The notes under the pieces were generated by a model. The model did no database searches, was not told where the DNA came from, and saw only the letters and a program-made list of their open reading frames with translations. Shown piece by piece: positions 1-8,053 of a stretch of DNA of 48,205 bases (its first letter is position 1; each line of letters opens with the position of its first letter). This DNA is from an uncultured Peptococcaceae bacterium (GTDB taxonomy: Bacteria > Bacillota > Peptococcia > Peptococcales > Peptococcaceae). The translations under genes and the position numbers were made by a program. The stretch spans positions 1 through 48,205 of the forward strand of contig URZX01000019.1 of assembly GCA_900552455.1 (NCBI GenBank). The letters run 5' to 3'.

Positions 1-53
1 TTTGAAACAATATTTTTGTTATTTACCCTATCTACTTGACAGGGGGCGGTTCA
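1..53 (+). mobile_element. Right end of an IS3-family-like insertion sequence (partial)
   Basis: Positions 29-53 form a 25-nt terminus ending in TTCA. It matches the reverse complement of the terminus at 48152-48176 at 17 of 25 positions, with the outer TCA and the inner TATCTACT identical. IS3-family ends start TG, end CA and often carry an AGT(A/G)GA(C/T)AC-like inner block, as here. The transposase lies outside the window to the left. Confidence 0.65.
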
Positions 54-109
54 AGATGCTGCGGCTATTTTGCTTAAGCTAGGAACCGTCTATCGGTGGC
101 ACCTATTTC
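54..109 (-). ncRNA. 5' part of an unidentified transcript, cut by the IS
   Basis: A good minus-strand promoter (117-145) points left into a stretch with no reading frame. The predicted transcript carries GCCACCGATAGACGG (100 down to 86), shared at 14 of 15 bases with the RNA candidate at 17583-17693. The core can fold as ACCG-loop-CGGT. The IS end begins 56 nt downstream of the predicted start, so any terminator or downstream gene is lost. No known RNA family was recognised. Confidence 0.35.
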
Positions 110-116
110 TATTTAC

Positions 117-145
117 AGTATACCATTCTCGCGCCGCTGCGACAA
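117..145 (-). promoter_or_regulatory. Promoter reading left toward the IS end
   Basis: On the minus strand, -35 TTGTCG (145-140) and -10 TATACT (122-117) are separated by exactly 17 bp. Confidence 0.55.
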
Positions 146-210
146 GCGCGAAACGCGAAATCTATTAAAAATCACGATGGATGCGCGCACCAAATCATAG
201 GGATGCGCTC

Positions 211-239
211 TTGATTTAGACTCAGAGATAATTTATACT
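211..239 (+). promoter_or_regulatory. Promoter of the aminotransferase gene
   Basis: -35 TTGATT (211-216) and -10 TATACT (234-239) have a 17-bp spacer. The ribosome site AGGAGG (260-265) precedes the ATG at 274. Confidence 0.65.
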
Positions 240-273
240 GTTTTCCAGAATAAAAATACAGGAGGAACGGAAA

Positions 274-1524
274 ATGACCACATTATTAGCCAAGCACGCC
301 CAGGGTAAGGGCGGTCCAGATACCATCTTCGCTTATTCTGCACAGGCAACCGCTCGTGCCAAGGAAGTGGGCAAGGAAAATATCACCAACGCCACCGTCG
401 GCGCATTTTTAAATGCAGACGGCAGCTTGAAAACCATGCAGACCGTGCAGGATGCGCTCGCCGCAGTGCCATTTGACGAAGGCGCCAACTATGCACCGAT
501 CAACGGCCTGCCTGAATATATCGACGCCATGACCGAAAGCGTTCTGCGCGGCCACCAGCCAGCGCATACTTATACCGCCGGCATTGCCACCCCAGGCGGC
601 ACCGGCGCGCTCCACAACGGCTTCTTCAACTATCTCAACGAAGGCGAAGTCGCCATCACCACCAGCTATTACTGGGGAAATTATCGCAGCATGCTCACTG
701 AAGTTGGCCGCGACATCAAAACCTTCAACACCTTCACCCCAGACGGTCATTTTGATCTCGCCGCCTGCGAAGCAGCCTGCCAGGAAGTGGCGAAGAGCCA
801 GACCAACGTCATGCTCATCCTCAACACCCCAGCCCATAACCCAACCGGCCTCGCCGTCAGCGACGCGGAATGGAAAGAACTCATCGCTTTCCTCGCAAAG
901 ATCGCAGAAAACGGCACCAACAACGTCATCCTCATGATCGACACTGCCTACATCGATTATGCCGGCGAACACGGCCGTGATTTCTTCGAATTTTTCACCG
1001 GCCTGCCAGAAAACTTCCTCGTCATCGTCTGCGCCAGCACCTCCAAGGGCTACACCCTCTACGGTTATCGCCTCGGGCTCATGTTCTGCATCGCTCAGAG
1101 CCAGGCAGTAGCCGACGAATTTGAACGCGCCAACGGCGCATCTGCGCGCGCAACCTGGTCCAACGGCAGCCGCCCAGCCATGGAAGCCGTCACCATGCTG
1201 AACACCGATCCAGCGCGTCGCGAAGCCTTCCGCAAAGAGCAGGACGAATTCGCCGCCAGCCTGCAGCACCGCGCCGATATCTTCATGGGCGAAGCAGCTG
1301 AAGCAGGACTGCCAACCTGCCCATACAAGAGCGGCTTCTTCATCTACGTGCCAACGCCAACCCACGAACAGGCCGTAGAAATTTTCGACAAGCTCGCCGC
1401 TCAAAATATCTACGTCGTTCCTCTCGGCAACGGTCTGCGCATCGCCATCTGCGCCATCGACGACGACAAGATCGTGGGCATGGCTGCGAAGTTCAAAGCT
1501 GCCTATGACGAAGTTGTGAAGTAA
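274..1524 (+). CDS. Class I/II pyridoxal-phosphate aminotransferase
   Basis: Cytosolic PLP enzyme of fold type I, 416 residues, the usual length for the aspartate/aromatic aminotransferase superfamily. The cofactor-site motif NPTG is at residues 189-192, and the Schiff-base lysine is K258 in STSKGYTLYGYRLG. A GGTGALHN phosphate-loop segment lies near residue 108. The substrate cannot be fixed by eye: aspartate or aromatic amino acids are most likely from overall resemblance. The ATG at 274 has a strong ribosome site 8 bp upstream. The gene has its own promoter and a strong terminator, so it is monocistronic. Codon use is strongly biased (for example CCA for proline), suggesting high expression. 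Confidence 0.88.
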   Translation: MTTLLAKHAQGKGGPDTIFAYSAQATARAKEVGKENITNATVGAFLNADGSLKTMQTVQDALAAVPFDEGANYAPINGLPEYIDAMTESVLRGHQPAHTYTAGIATPGGTGALHNGFFNYLNEGEVAITTSYYWGNYRSMLTEVGRDIKTFNTFTPDGHFDLAACEAACQEVAKSQTNVMLILNTPAHNPTGLAVSDAEWKELIAFLAKIAENGTNNVILMIDTAYIDYAGEHGRDFFEFFTGLPENFLVIVCASTSKGYTLYGYRLGLMFCIAQSQAVADEFERANGASARATWSNGSRPAMEAVTMLNTDPARREAFRKEQDEFAASLQHRADIFMGEAAEAGLPTCPYKSGFFIYVPTPTHEQAVEIFDKLAAQNIYVVPLGNGLRIAICAIDDDKIVGMAAKFKAAYDEVVK

Positions 1525-1551
1525 TTGGCTGAGATATTTTGAACATCAATG

Positions 1552-1591
1552 CTCGGCGCTCTGCGTTTATCGCTGGAGCGCCGAGTTTTTT
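1552..1591 (+). terminator. Rho-independent terminator of the aminotransferase gene
   Basis: Perfect 10-bp stem CTCGGCGCTC (1552-1561) with GAGCGCCGAG (1576-1585), followed by TTTTTT. Confidence 0.85.
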
Positions 1592-1613
1592 ATGTCTGTG
1601 TATTTTTTGCATA

Positions 1614-1642
1614 TTGCGCCGAAAGAGGCAAGTTTTTATAAT
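1614..1642 (+). promoter_or_regulatory. Promoter of the ClC gene
   Basis: -35 TTGCGC (1614-1619) and -10 TATAAT (1637-1642), 17-bp spacer. The -10 overlaps an in-frame ATG at 1641, so that upstream start cannot be used. Confidence 0.6.
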
Positions 1643-1673
1643 GAATGAAGAAGGTAAAAGGGAGGACATATTC

Positions 1674-2948
1674 ATGAACAATAAAACGAATTTTCTCCTG
1701 CTAGGACTGTTTTCACTGCTTTTGGGCGCATTGTCCGGTGTTGTATTGTGGGCGGTACTGCAGGTGATGAATGGCGGTATTACCCTGATTTGGGAACTGG
1801 CGCCGTCATATTTGGCATTCGGCGACAGTGTTTTCTATCCGCTGGTGGTATGTATGGCCGGTGGTGTGTTGATTGGCGTGATTCAGAAGCGCTATGGAGC
1901 GATACCGGAAACCATGCATCAGGTGATGGCGACCGTCAAGGCAGAAGGCGGCTATGCAGGCAAACGGGTCTGGGTGCTGATTGTGGCGCTTTTGCTGCCG
2001 ATTATTTTTGGCGGCGCTATCGGGCCGGAAGCTGGGCTGTCGGGTGTAATTGCAGCGCTGTGGACCTTTGTCAGCCGCAACATCAACATCCGTGGCCTGC
2101 AGCTGGAGGCCATGGCTGAAACAGGGATCGTTGCAACCTTAGGCGCTATTTTCGGAGCGCCGCTTTTTGGGATTGCAGAAGCGGTGGAACCGGACAATGC
2201 CAGCGAGCATTATCGTGACAAGCTGCTCTCCAAGAAGGCACGTATTTACCTCTATGCCCTTGGGGTCATCGGCATTTTTGCAGCCATGAAGCTCCTTTCG
2301 CCGCTGAGCAGCGCCAGCGAAGGGCTGCCGCGCTTCTCGCGCTATCACGCCATTGGCTGGAGCCAGTGGAAGTGGTCTCTGGCGCTGATTGTGATCGGCA
2401 TGCTGATGGCCGTGCTCTATGTCGTGTTCAATGGCTTCAGCGAAAAGCTGGCGGCGCAGCTGCAGGGACGCGCCATTTTGGCGGCGGTGCTCGCCGGTGC
2501 GCTGCTGGGGCTGGTGGGCTTCTTCGTGCCGGAAACGATGTTTTCCGGTGAAACCGGACTGCACGCGCTGCTCGGCGACTGGCGCAGCTACACAGCCGGA
2601 GCGCTGCTGCTGATCGCCGTGCTCAAGGGGCTGTTGTCCGCCCTTTGCATCAATCTCGGCTGGCGCGGCGGGAACATCTTTCCCATCATTTATATGGGCG
2701 CAGCGGCAGGCTATGCCTGCGCGCAGGCCGTGAACCTGCTCGGCGGTGATGCCGCACTGGACGGCGGCTTTGCGGTCGCGCTGGTGCTCGCTGCCATGTA
2801 CGGCTTTCTTTCGCAAAAACCTGTGACGGTCATTGCTGTGCTGCTGCTCTGCTTTCCGGTGACGTACATTCTGCCGATTGCGGTGGCAGCATTCGTGTCT
2901 GCGAAACTCTCGCAATGGCTCAGTGGTTGGCGGAAAAAAACAGCGTGA
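1674..2948 (+). CDS. ClC-family voltage-gated chloride channel/antiporter
   Basis: Polytopic membrane protein of 424 residues, the core length of bacterial ClC proteins without a CBS tail. Selectivity-filter-like segments are recognisable: GAIPET at 75-80 (the GxGIPE element), GGAIGPEAGL at 113-122 (corresponding to G(K/R)EGP), and WRGGNIFP in the C-terminal half (the GxFxP element). ClC proteins move chloride, other halides or fluoride. The ion is not identifiable here. The ATG at 1674 is chosen because GGAGGA lies 7 bp upstream and the predicted transcript starts near 1649; in-frame TTG 1539 and ATG 1641 lie upstream of it. The gene stands alone between a terminator and the thrS leader. Confidence 0.8.
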   Translation: MNNKTNFLLLGLFSLLLGALSGVVLWAVLQVMNGGITLIWELAPSYLAFGDSVFYPLVVCMAGGVLIGVIQKRYGAIPETMHQVMATVKAEGGYAGKRVWVLIVALLLPIIFGGAIGPEAGLSGVIAALWTFVSRNINIRGLQLEAMAETGIVATLGAIFGAPLFGIAEAVEPDNASEHYRDKLLSKKARIYLYALGVIGIFAAMKLLSPLSSASEGLPRFSRYHAIGWSQWKWSLALIVIGMLMAVLYVVFNGFSEKLAAQLQGRAILAAVLAGALLGLVGFFVPETMFSGETGLHALLGDWRSYTAGALLLIAVLKGLLSALCINLGWRGGNIFPIIYMGAAAGYACAQAVNLLGGDAALDGGFAVALVLAAMYGFLSQKPVTVIAVLLLCFPVTYILPIAVAAFVSAKLSQWLSGWRKKTA

Positions 2949-2990
2949 GGAAATTCAACCTTGCTGCGGCATTTTTATAGCTGATAACGC

Positions 2991-3019
2991 TTGACGTCCA
3001 GTCGTGGCCGCGGTACAAT
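2991..3019 (+). promoter_or_regulatory. thrS promoter
   Basis: -35 TTGACG (2991-2996) and -10 TACAAT (3014-3019), 17-bp spacer, just upstream of the T-box leader. Confidence 0.75.
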
Positions 3020-3025
3020 GGGTAA

Positions 3026-3275
3026 TCATAGAGAAATGCAATGACGAGGAGGACGCTTGCGTTCCCTGCTTTCCAGAGAGAACGGTCGTGGCTGAGAGCC
3101 GTTCAGCAGTTGCAGGCTGTCTACCACCTCTGAGCAGCGCCAGGAAAACTGGCGACGTGTGGCGCGCGTTATGCAGCTGAAAGTGGGCTGGCGATTTTGC
3201 CAGTCAATCTGGGTGGAACCACGGGAATGTTCGGCGCTCTCGTCCCTTTTGGGATGAGAGCGCCTAGTTTTTTTG
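3026..3275 (+). promoter_or_regulatory. Threonine T-box riboswitch (leader of thrS)
   Basis: The leader contains the T-box GGGTGGAACCACGGG (3211-3225) followed by an intrinsic terminator: GGCGCTCTCGTCCC (3233-3246) pairs with 3251-3264 with one wobble, then a run of T. A specifier ACC (threonine) followed by A is seen at 3123-3125. The TGGA of the T-box would pair with a tRNA ending UCCA, that is a U discriminator. Uncharged tRNA-Thr would therefore favour antitermination into thrS. Leader boundaries are inferred from the promoter. Confidence 0.92.
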
Positions 3276-3292
3276 TAAAGGAGATAATGAAA

Positions 3293-5203
3293 ATGATCAA
3301 GATCACGTTACCAGATGGCGGCGTTCGCGAATACGATGCCAGCCAGATCACGCCAATGGAAATTGCCAAGAGTCTGTCGAACAGTCTGCCAAAGAAAGCC
3401 GTCGCTGCAAAGGTGGACGGCGAAGTGAAGGATCTTTCGACGGTGCTCGATCAGGACGCTGAGGTGGCGATCCTCACCTTTGACGACGAAGAAGGTAAGG
3501 AAGTTTTCCGTCATTCTTCCAGCCATGTGCTGGCGGAAGCGGTGCAGCGTCTCTGGCCAGGTACGAAGATCGCCATTGGGCCAGCGATCGAAAACGGTTT
3601 TTACTATGACTTTGACAGCGCGCACACGTTTGTGCCGGAAGATCTGGACAAGATCGAAAAGGAAATGAAGAAGATCGTCAAGGCTGGCGCTGTGTTTGAA
3701 CGCAAGGAGCTGCCTCGCGAAGAAGCGATCAAATTCTTTGCCGACCGCGGCGAATCCTACAAGGTGGAGCTTATCGAAGATCTGCCGGAAGATGAAACGA
3801 TCAGCCTCTATCAGGACGGCGAGTATGTGGATCTCTGCGCTGGCCCACATCTGCCAAAAACGAGCATGATCAAGGCGATCAAGCTCATGAGCATTGCCGG
3901 TGCATACTGGCGCGGTGATGAAAACAACAAAATGCTGCAGCGCATCTACGGCACGAGTTTCCCTAAGCAGGAAGCGCTGGATGAATACCTGCACCTGCTG
4001 GAAGAAGCGAAGCGCCGCGACCATCGCAAGCTGGGTAAGGAACTGGATCTCTTCTCCTTCGTGGAAGAAGCGCCAGGCTTCCCGATCTTCCATCCAAAAG
4101 GTATGATCCTGCGCAACGAGCTGGAAAAATTCTGGCGCGAAGAGCACGATAAGGCTGGCTACAGTGAGATCCGCACGCCGCTGATCATGAACCGCGCGCT
4201 GTGGGAACGCTCTGGCCACTGGGATCATTACCAGGAAAACATGTACTTCACGGAGATCGACGAAGCGCCATACGCCATCAAGCCAATGAACTGCCCGGGC
4301 GGCATTCTGCTCTACAACGAAAGTCTGCACAGCTATCGCGAACTGCCGCTGCGCTGGGCTGAGCTGGGGCTTGTTCACCGTCACGAGCTTTCTGGCGCGC
4401 TCCACGGGCTGATGCGCGTGCGCGCGTTCACGCAGGACGATGCCCACATCTACATGCGCGAAGACCAGATCATCGACGAGGTCATCGGCGTTATGAAGCT
4501 TGTGGACCGCATCTACAGCAAATTCGGCTTTGAATATCACGTCGAGCTGTCGACGCGTCCGGAAGATTCCATGGGCTCTGACGAGCTCTGGGAAAAAGCG
4601 ACGGAAGGCTTGCGCATGGCGCTGGAAACGGTTGGCAAGGACTATATCGTCAACCCTGGCGACGGCGCCTTCTACGGTCCAAAGATCGACTTCCATCTCA
4701 AGGACTGCCTCGGTCGTACGTGGCAGTGCGGCACGATCCAGCTCGATTTCCAGATGCCGGAGAAATTTGACATGAGCTACATCGGCGAGGACGGCGAAAA
4801 GCATCGTCCGGTTATGGTCCATCGCACGGTGTTCGGCAGCATCGAGCGTTTCATCGGTATCCTCACGGAGCATTTCGGCGGCGCGTTCCCAACCTGGATG
4901 GCGCCTGTGCAGGCGATGATTATTCCGATCACGTCTGACAATGCTGCTTATGCCGACGAGCTCGCAGCAGCGCTCAAGGCTGACGGCGTGCGTGTGGAAG
5001 TGGATCACCGCAACGAAAAAATGGGCTACAAGATCCGCGAAGCCACGGTGCAGAAGATCCCATACATGCTTGTTGTTGGCGGCAAGGAAGCGGAAAATGG
5101 CACGGTTTCCCTGCGTTCCTACAAGAACGGCGACGAAGGCGTGAAGGATTTCGCTGAATTCCGCGCAAATCTGAAAGAAGAGATCGCAGAACGCCGCATG
5201 TAA
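3293..5203 (+). CDS. thrS: Threonyl-tRNA synthetase
   Basis: Cytosolic class II synthetase that charges tRNA-Thr using ATP. It has 636 residues, standard for the family. Domains in order: an N-terminal TGS domain (about 1-62), the editing/SAD domain with the HSSSH motif and the later CAGPH, the catalytic core with MNCPGG (zinc cysteine), RAFTQDDAHIY (motif 2) and FGSIERFIGILTEHFGG (motif 3), and the C-terminal anticodon-binding domain. ATG 3293 is preferred over ATG 3287 because AAAGGAG (3277-3283) is 9 bp from the former and only 3 bp from the latter. Expression is controlled by the T-box leader. No terminator separates it from the next gene, 39 bp downstream, so the two are probably co-transcribed. 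Confidence 0.97.
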   Translation: MIKITLPDGGVREYDASQITPMEIAKSLSNSLPKKAVAAKVDGEVKDLSTVLDQDAEVAILTFDDEEGKEVFRHSSSHVLAEAVQRLWPGTKIAIGPAIENGFYYDFDSAHTFVPEDLDKIEKEMKKIVKAGAVFERKELPREEAIKFFADRGESYKVELIEDLPEDETISLYQDGEYVDLCAGPHLPKTSMIKAIKLMSIAGAYWRGDENNKMLQRIYGTSFPKQEALDEYLHLLEEAKRRDHRKLGKELDLFSFVEEAPGFPIFHPKGMILRNELEKFWREEHDKAGYSEIRTPLIMNRALWERSGHWDHYQENMYFTEIDEAPYAIKPMNCPGGILLYNESLHSYRELPLRWAELGLVHRHELSGALHGLMRVRAFTQDDAHIYMREDQIIDEVIGVMKLVDRIYSKFGFEYHVELSTRPEDSMGSDELWEKATEGLRMALETVGKDYIVNPGDGAFYGPKIDFHLKDCLGRTWQCGTIQLDFQMPEKFDMSYIGEDGEKHRPVMVHRTVFGSIERFIGILTEHFGGAFPTWMAPVQAMIIPITSDNAAYADELAAALKADGVRVEVDHRNEKMGYKIREATVQKIPYMLVVGGKEAENGTVSLRSYKNGDEGVKDFAEFRANLKEEIAERRM

Positions 5204-5242
5204 GCGCGGCGGTTGCATAGAATACGAAAGGAGATGCCGCGG

Positions 5243-6571
5243 GTGTTTGGAAAAAAGAAAAATAAACGGACTGCTCCAGCCGCAGGCCAACGCAGCCAGC
5301 GGACCACGGCGCGCAGCGATCAGCGGCAAGCTTCTGCTGGCAAGTCGCAACAACGCGCCAGCGCCGGGCAGCCTGCATCCCGCCCGCAGGCATCCCGTCC
5401 GTCGGCGGCAAGGGATGGTAGCCAGCGTGTTCAGCCGAGCACGCGCCCATCGTCCGCAGCGCGGCCACAAAGCGCGCAGCGCCCTGCTCAGGAGAAGCGT
5501 TCCGCGACAGGCGCGCGCACGTCGCAGCGTTCACCGCAGAGCACGCGCTCTGCTGGCGCGCGTCCGGCAGCGGGCAAACGTCCGCCGCAGCGGCGCAAAC
5601 CGAAGCGCCGTCTGCGCTGGGGACGGATCCTCGCACTCCTGGTGGCGATCGCTCTTTGCGTGGCACTCGTCTTTGGGGTGCGCGCAGCGTTTTTCACACC
5701 GGAGGAAGGCGATGCGACTGTGGCGCAGTCGGTCAGCGAGCCGCTCGTCAGCGATGCCGACAAGGCTGGATTTGACGCGACGATCAACAGCGATTCCGCC
5801 ATTCTCATCAATGCCGACAACGGCGATGTGCTCTACGAAAAGGACGCTGACACCCAGCGCGCGCCAGCGAGCCTGGTGAAGATGATGACCGCCTACGTCG
5901 CCATCCGCAACACCGACAACATCGATCGTGAGCTACAGATGCCGGAAGACGCCTACGACGGCCTCGAAGAAGAGAAAGCCTCGCAGAGCGGGTTGCAGAA
6001 GGACGAAACCGTCACCGTTCGCGATCTGCTCTACGCCACGCTGCTAAAATCCGGCGGCGACGCAGCCAATGCGCTGGCGCTGGCGACCAGCGGCAACATT
6101 GAGAGCTTTGTCGAGCTGATGAACGCAGAAGCGCAGGATCTCGGCCTGGACAGCACCGTGTTCACCAATCCGACAGGACTCGACGACGCCAAGCAGGTTT
6201 CGACCTGCCGCGACATGGCGCGCTTGCTCAAGGGCGCGCTCGGCAACACCACCTTCCGTGAAGTGTTCATGAGTCGTGAGTACACCACCACAGCGAACGA
6301 AACCCACGAAGAAGGGCTGACGCTCACCCACACCATGGATAAGGATCTCACCACCTTCCAGCGCTACTTCGACACTTCCGGCTATGAGATCGTCGGCGGC
6401 AAAACCGGCTACACCACGAATGCCGGCAACTGTCTCGCGAGTCTCGCTGAGAAGGAAGGCGAGCCAAATTACATCGTCGTCACCATGCACGCCACCGGTG
6501 CTGGCGATCAGTATTACCAGGCCGTGCACGATGCTGTGACCCTTTACGGCGAAGCGTATGAACAACGATAG
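5243..6571 (+). CDS. PBP5/DacA-type D-alanyl-D-alanine carboxypeptidase with long basic cytoplasmic tail
   Basis: Peptidase S11 enzyme that trims the terminal D-Ala from peptidoglycan stem peptides outside the membrane, 442 residues. Residues 1-128 are rich in Arg, Ser, Ala, Gln and Pro, with only about three acidic residues. A membrane segment follows at about 129-147. The serine protease-like triad motifs are S210-L-V-K213, SGGD (where SxN is usual) and KTGYT. The usual family has a cleaved signal peptide and a C-terminal amphipathic anchor; here the anchor is N-terminal. GTG 5243 is chosen because AGGAG ends 9 bp before it; in-frame ATGs at 5213 and 5234 lie upstream of or over that ribosome site. 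It is probably transcribed with thrS. Confidence 0.85.
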   Translation: MFGKKKNKRTAPAAGQRSQRTTARSDQRQASAGKSQQRASAGQPASRPQASRPSAARDGSQRVQPSTRPSSAARPQSAQRPAQEKRSATGARTSQRSPQSTRSAGARPAAGKRPPQRRKPKRRLRWGRILALLVAIALCVALVFGVRAAFFTPEEGDATVAQSVSEPLVSDADKAGFDATINSDSAILINADNGDVLYEKDADTQRAPASLVKMMTAYVAIRNTDNIDRELQMPEDAYDGLEEEKASQSGLQKDETVTVRDLLYATLLKSGGDAANALALATSGNIESFVELMNAEAQDLGLDSTVFTNPTGLDDAKQVSTCRDMARLLKGALGNTTFREVFMSREYTTTANETHEEGLTLTHTMDKDLTTFQRYFDTSGYEIVGGKTGYTTNAGNCLASLAEKEGEPNYIVVTMHATGAGDQYYQAVHDAVTLYGEAYEQR

Positions 6572-6575
6572 TTTG

Positions 6576-6607
6576 CAGCCCCATCGCGCTGGCGTTGGGG
6601 TTGTTTC
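6576..6607 (+). terminator. Probable terminator after the carboxypeptidase gene
   Basis: CAGCCCCA (6576-6583) pairs with TGGGGTTG (6596-6603), one wobble, with an inner CGC/GCG pairing, followed by a T-rich tract. Confidence 0.5.
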
Positions 6608-6696
6608 TTTTAACGGGAAATTTACAAAAATTGATTTGCAATCCATCGGCTGTTATGTAACAATGAGAGCATATGAAACGAAAAGGAGTAAGCACC

Positions 6697-7356
6697 ATGA
6701 GATTTTTTATTGATACTGCCAAAATTGAAGACATCAAAAAAGCCAATGACATGGGCGTGATCTGTGGCGTTACCACCAACCCTTCACTGATCGCCAAGGA
6801 AGGCCGCGTGTTTGAAGAAGTCATCGCTGAGATCGCCGAGATCGTCGATGGACCGATCAGCGGCGAAGTTAAAGCGACGACCACCGACGCTGCAGGGATG
6901 ATCGAAGAAGGCAAGGCCATCGCAGCCATCCATCCAAATATGGTCGTGAAGATCCCGATGACCGTCGAAGGGCTGAAAGCCGTAAAAGCTCTCACCGCTC
7001 TCGGCATCAAGACCAATGTGACCCTCGTATTTTCTGCCAACCAGGCGCTTTTGGCTGCGCGCGCCGGCGCCACCTATGTTTCGCCGTTCCTCGGCCGTCT
7101 CGACGACATCTCCACCCGCGGCACCGATCTCATCGCTGAGATCGTGACGATCTTCGAAGCCGCCGGCGACATTGACACGCAGATCATCGCCGCCAGCATT
7201 CGCCATCCAATGCACGTCACCGAGTGCGCCCTTGCCGGTGCCCACATCGCCACCGTGCCTTACAAGGTCATCGAACAGATGGTGAACCATCCGCTGACCA
7301 CCGCCGGCATCGAGAAATTCCGTCTCGACTACGAAGCCGTCTTCGGCAAAGCGTGA
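6697..7356 (+). CDS. fsa: Fructose-6-phosphate aldolase / small transaldolase
   Basis: Cytosolic class I aldolase of the TalC/FSA subgroup, 219 residues, against about 215-220 for the family. It cleaves or forms fructose 6-phosphate-type sugars through a Schiff base, or acts as a transaldolase. The Schiff-base lysine is K85 in VVKIPM. The N-terminal [13 protein letters not shown], the CGVTTNPSL segment and the [11 protein letters not shown] strand are all typical. The ATG at 6697 has AAAAGGAG 8 bp upstream. It overlaps the next gene by one base (TGATG), so translational coupling is likely. Aldolase versus transaldolase activity cannot be separated by eye. Confidence 0.92.
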   Translation: MRFFIDTAKIEDIKKANDMGVICGVTTNPSLIAKEGRVFEEVIAEIAEIVDGPISGEVKATTTDAAGMIEEGKAIAAIHPNMVVKIPMTVEGLKAVKALTALGIKTNVTLVFSANQALLAARAGATYVSPFLGRLDDISTRGTDLIAEIVTIFEAAGDIDTQIIAASIRHPMHVTECALAGAHIATVPYKVIEQMVNHPLTTAGIEKFRLDYEAVFGKA

Positions 7357-7862
7357 TGGACGAGAGCTACTGCACAACACGCCAGTTCGCCAAGCGTGAC
7401 CGTGATTATGTCAAGCACTGCGGCCCCACAGCGATCACCAATCTCGTGCTCGCGCTGAGCGGAGATCCCGCGCTGGAGTCTGCACGGGTATTTGACCAGG
7501 TTGCCGCCATCGGTCGGCGGCTCGGCGTTTACTGGAACATGCGCGCGACCAAACATTTCGGCGGCACCAGCGACGCCCTCGCCGGGCTCTACATTCGCCA
7601 GGCGCTGGCGCATTTTGGCGTCGCTGCCCGCGTGCGCTTCGGCGGACCGGCGACAGCCGCCCGCGTGCGGCAAGCGCTCGCAGAAGGCAGCATCGTTTAT
7701 CTTGAGATGCATCTGCATCCAAAATATCATAACCACCACCTGCTCATCTACGGCGCCGATCGCCAGGGTCTCCGCGTCGCCGACGGCTGGCAGCAGGAGC
7801 CGGTGTATCTGAGCGACCGCGACCTGCGGCGTTGCATGTTCTTTAGTATTATAAATTCGTGA
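7356..7862 (+). CDS. Small C39-like (papain-fold) putative cysteine protease, function unknown
   Basis: A 168-residue protein without signal peptide or membrane segment. KHCGPTAITN (C22) resembles the active-site loop of C39-like/papain-fold peptidases. A histidine cluster HNHHLLIYGAD (H127/H128) and VADGW (D143) sit where the His and Asp/Asn of such a triad would fall. The start overlaps the stop of the aldolase gene as TGATG and has no clear ribosome site of its own, so it is probably translated by coupling. C39-like relatives cleave leader peptides or are of unknown role. Nothing nearby encodes an obvious peptide substrate or ABC exporter. Function is not assigned. Confidence 0.6.
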   Translation: MDESYCTTRQFAKRDRDYVKHCGPTAITNLVLALSGDPALESARVFDQVAAIGRRLGVYWNMRATKHFGGTSDALAGLYIRQALAHFGVAARVRFGGPATAARVRQALAEGSIVYLEMHLHPKYHNHHLLIYGADRQGLRVADGWQQEPVYLSDRDLRRCMFFSIINS

Positions 7863-7887
7863 GGCGTCCTCACATTGCATAATTTTT

Positions 7888-7920
7888 ACACGCTTGTTTT
7901 CAGCAACAAGCGTGTTTTTT
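7888..7920 (+). terminator. Terminator of the fsa operon
   Basis: Perfect 11-bp stem ACACGCTTGTT (7888-7898) with AACAAGCGTGT (7905-7915), then T6. Confidence 0.9.
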
Positions 7921-8053
7921 ATGGCGCGCGTTGAGAACGAGCGAGGCTGGCGCATGCTCCTCCCAATGGTTCATACTTTGGAACGATTTACAACGCCGAA
8001 CACAGTTGGTAAAATTTTAATAGTTATGAAATGTTTTCAAAAGGAGGTGTCTC

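Noticed and set aside
1539..1673. N-terminal extension of the ClC protein from TTG 1539 or ATG 1641
   Set aside because: The extension overlaps a terminator and the -10 box. The predicted transcript begins after both starts.
3308..5470. 720-residue open frame on the minus strand opposite thrS
   Set aside because: It lies entirely antisense to a certain thrS and the following gene, has no ribosome site, and its residue composition is that of a reverse-frame shadow.
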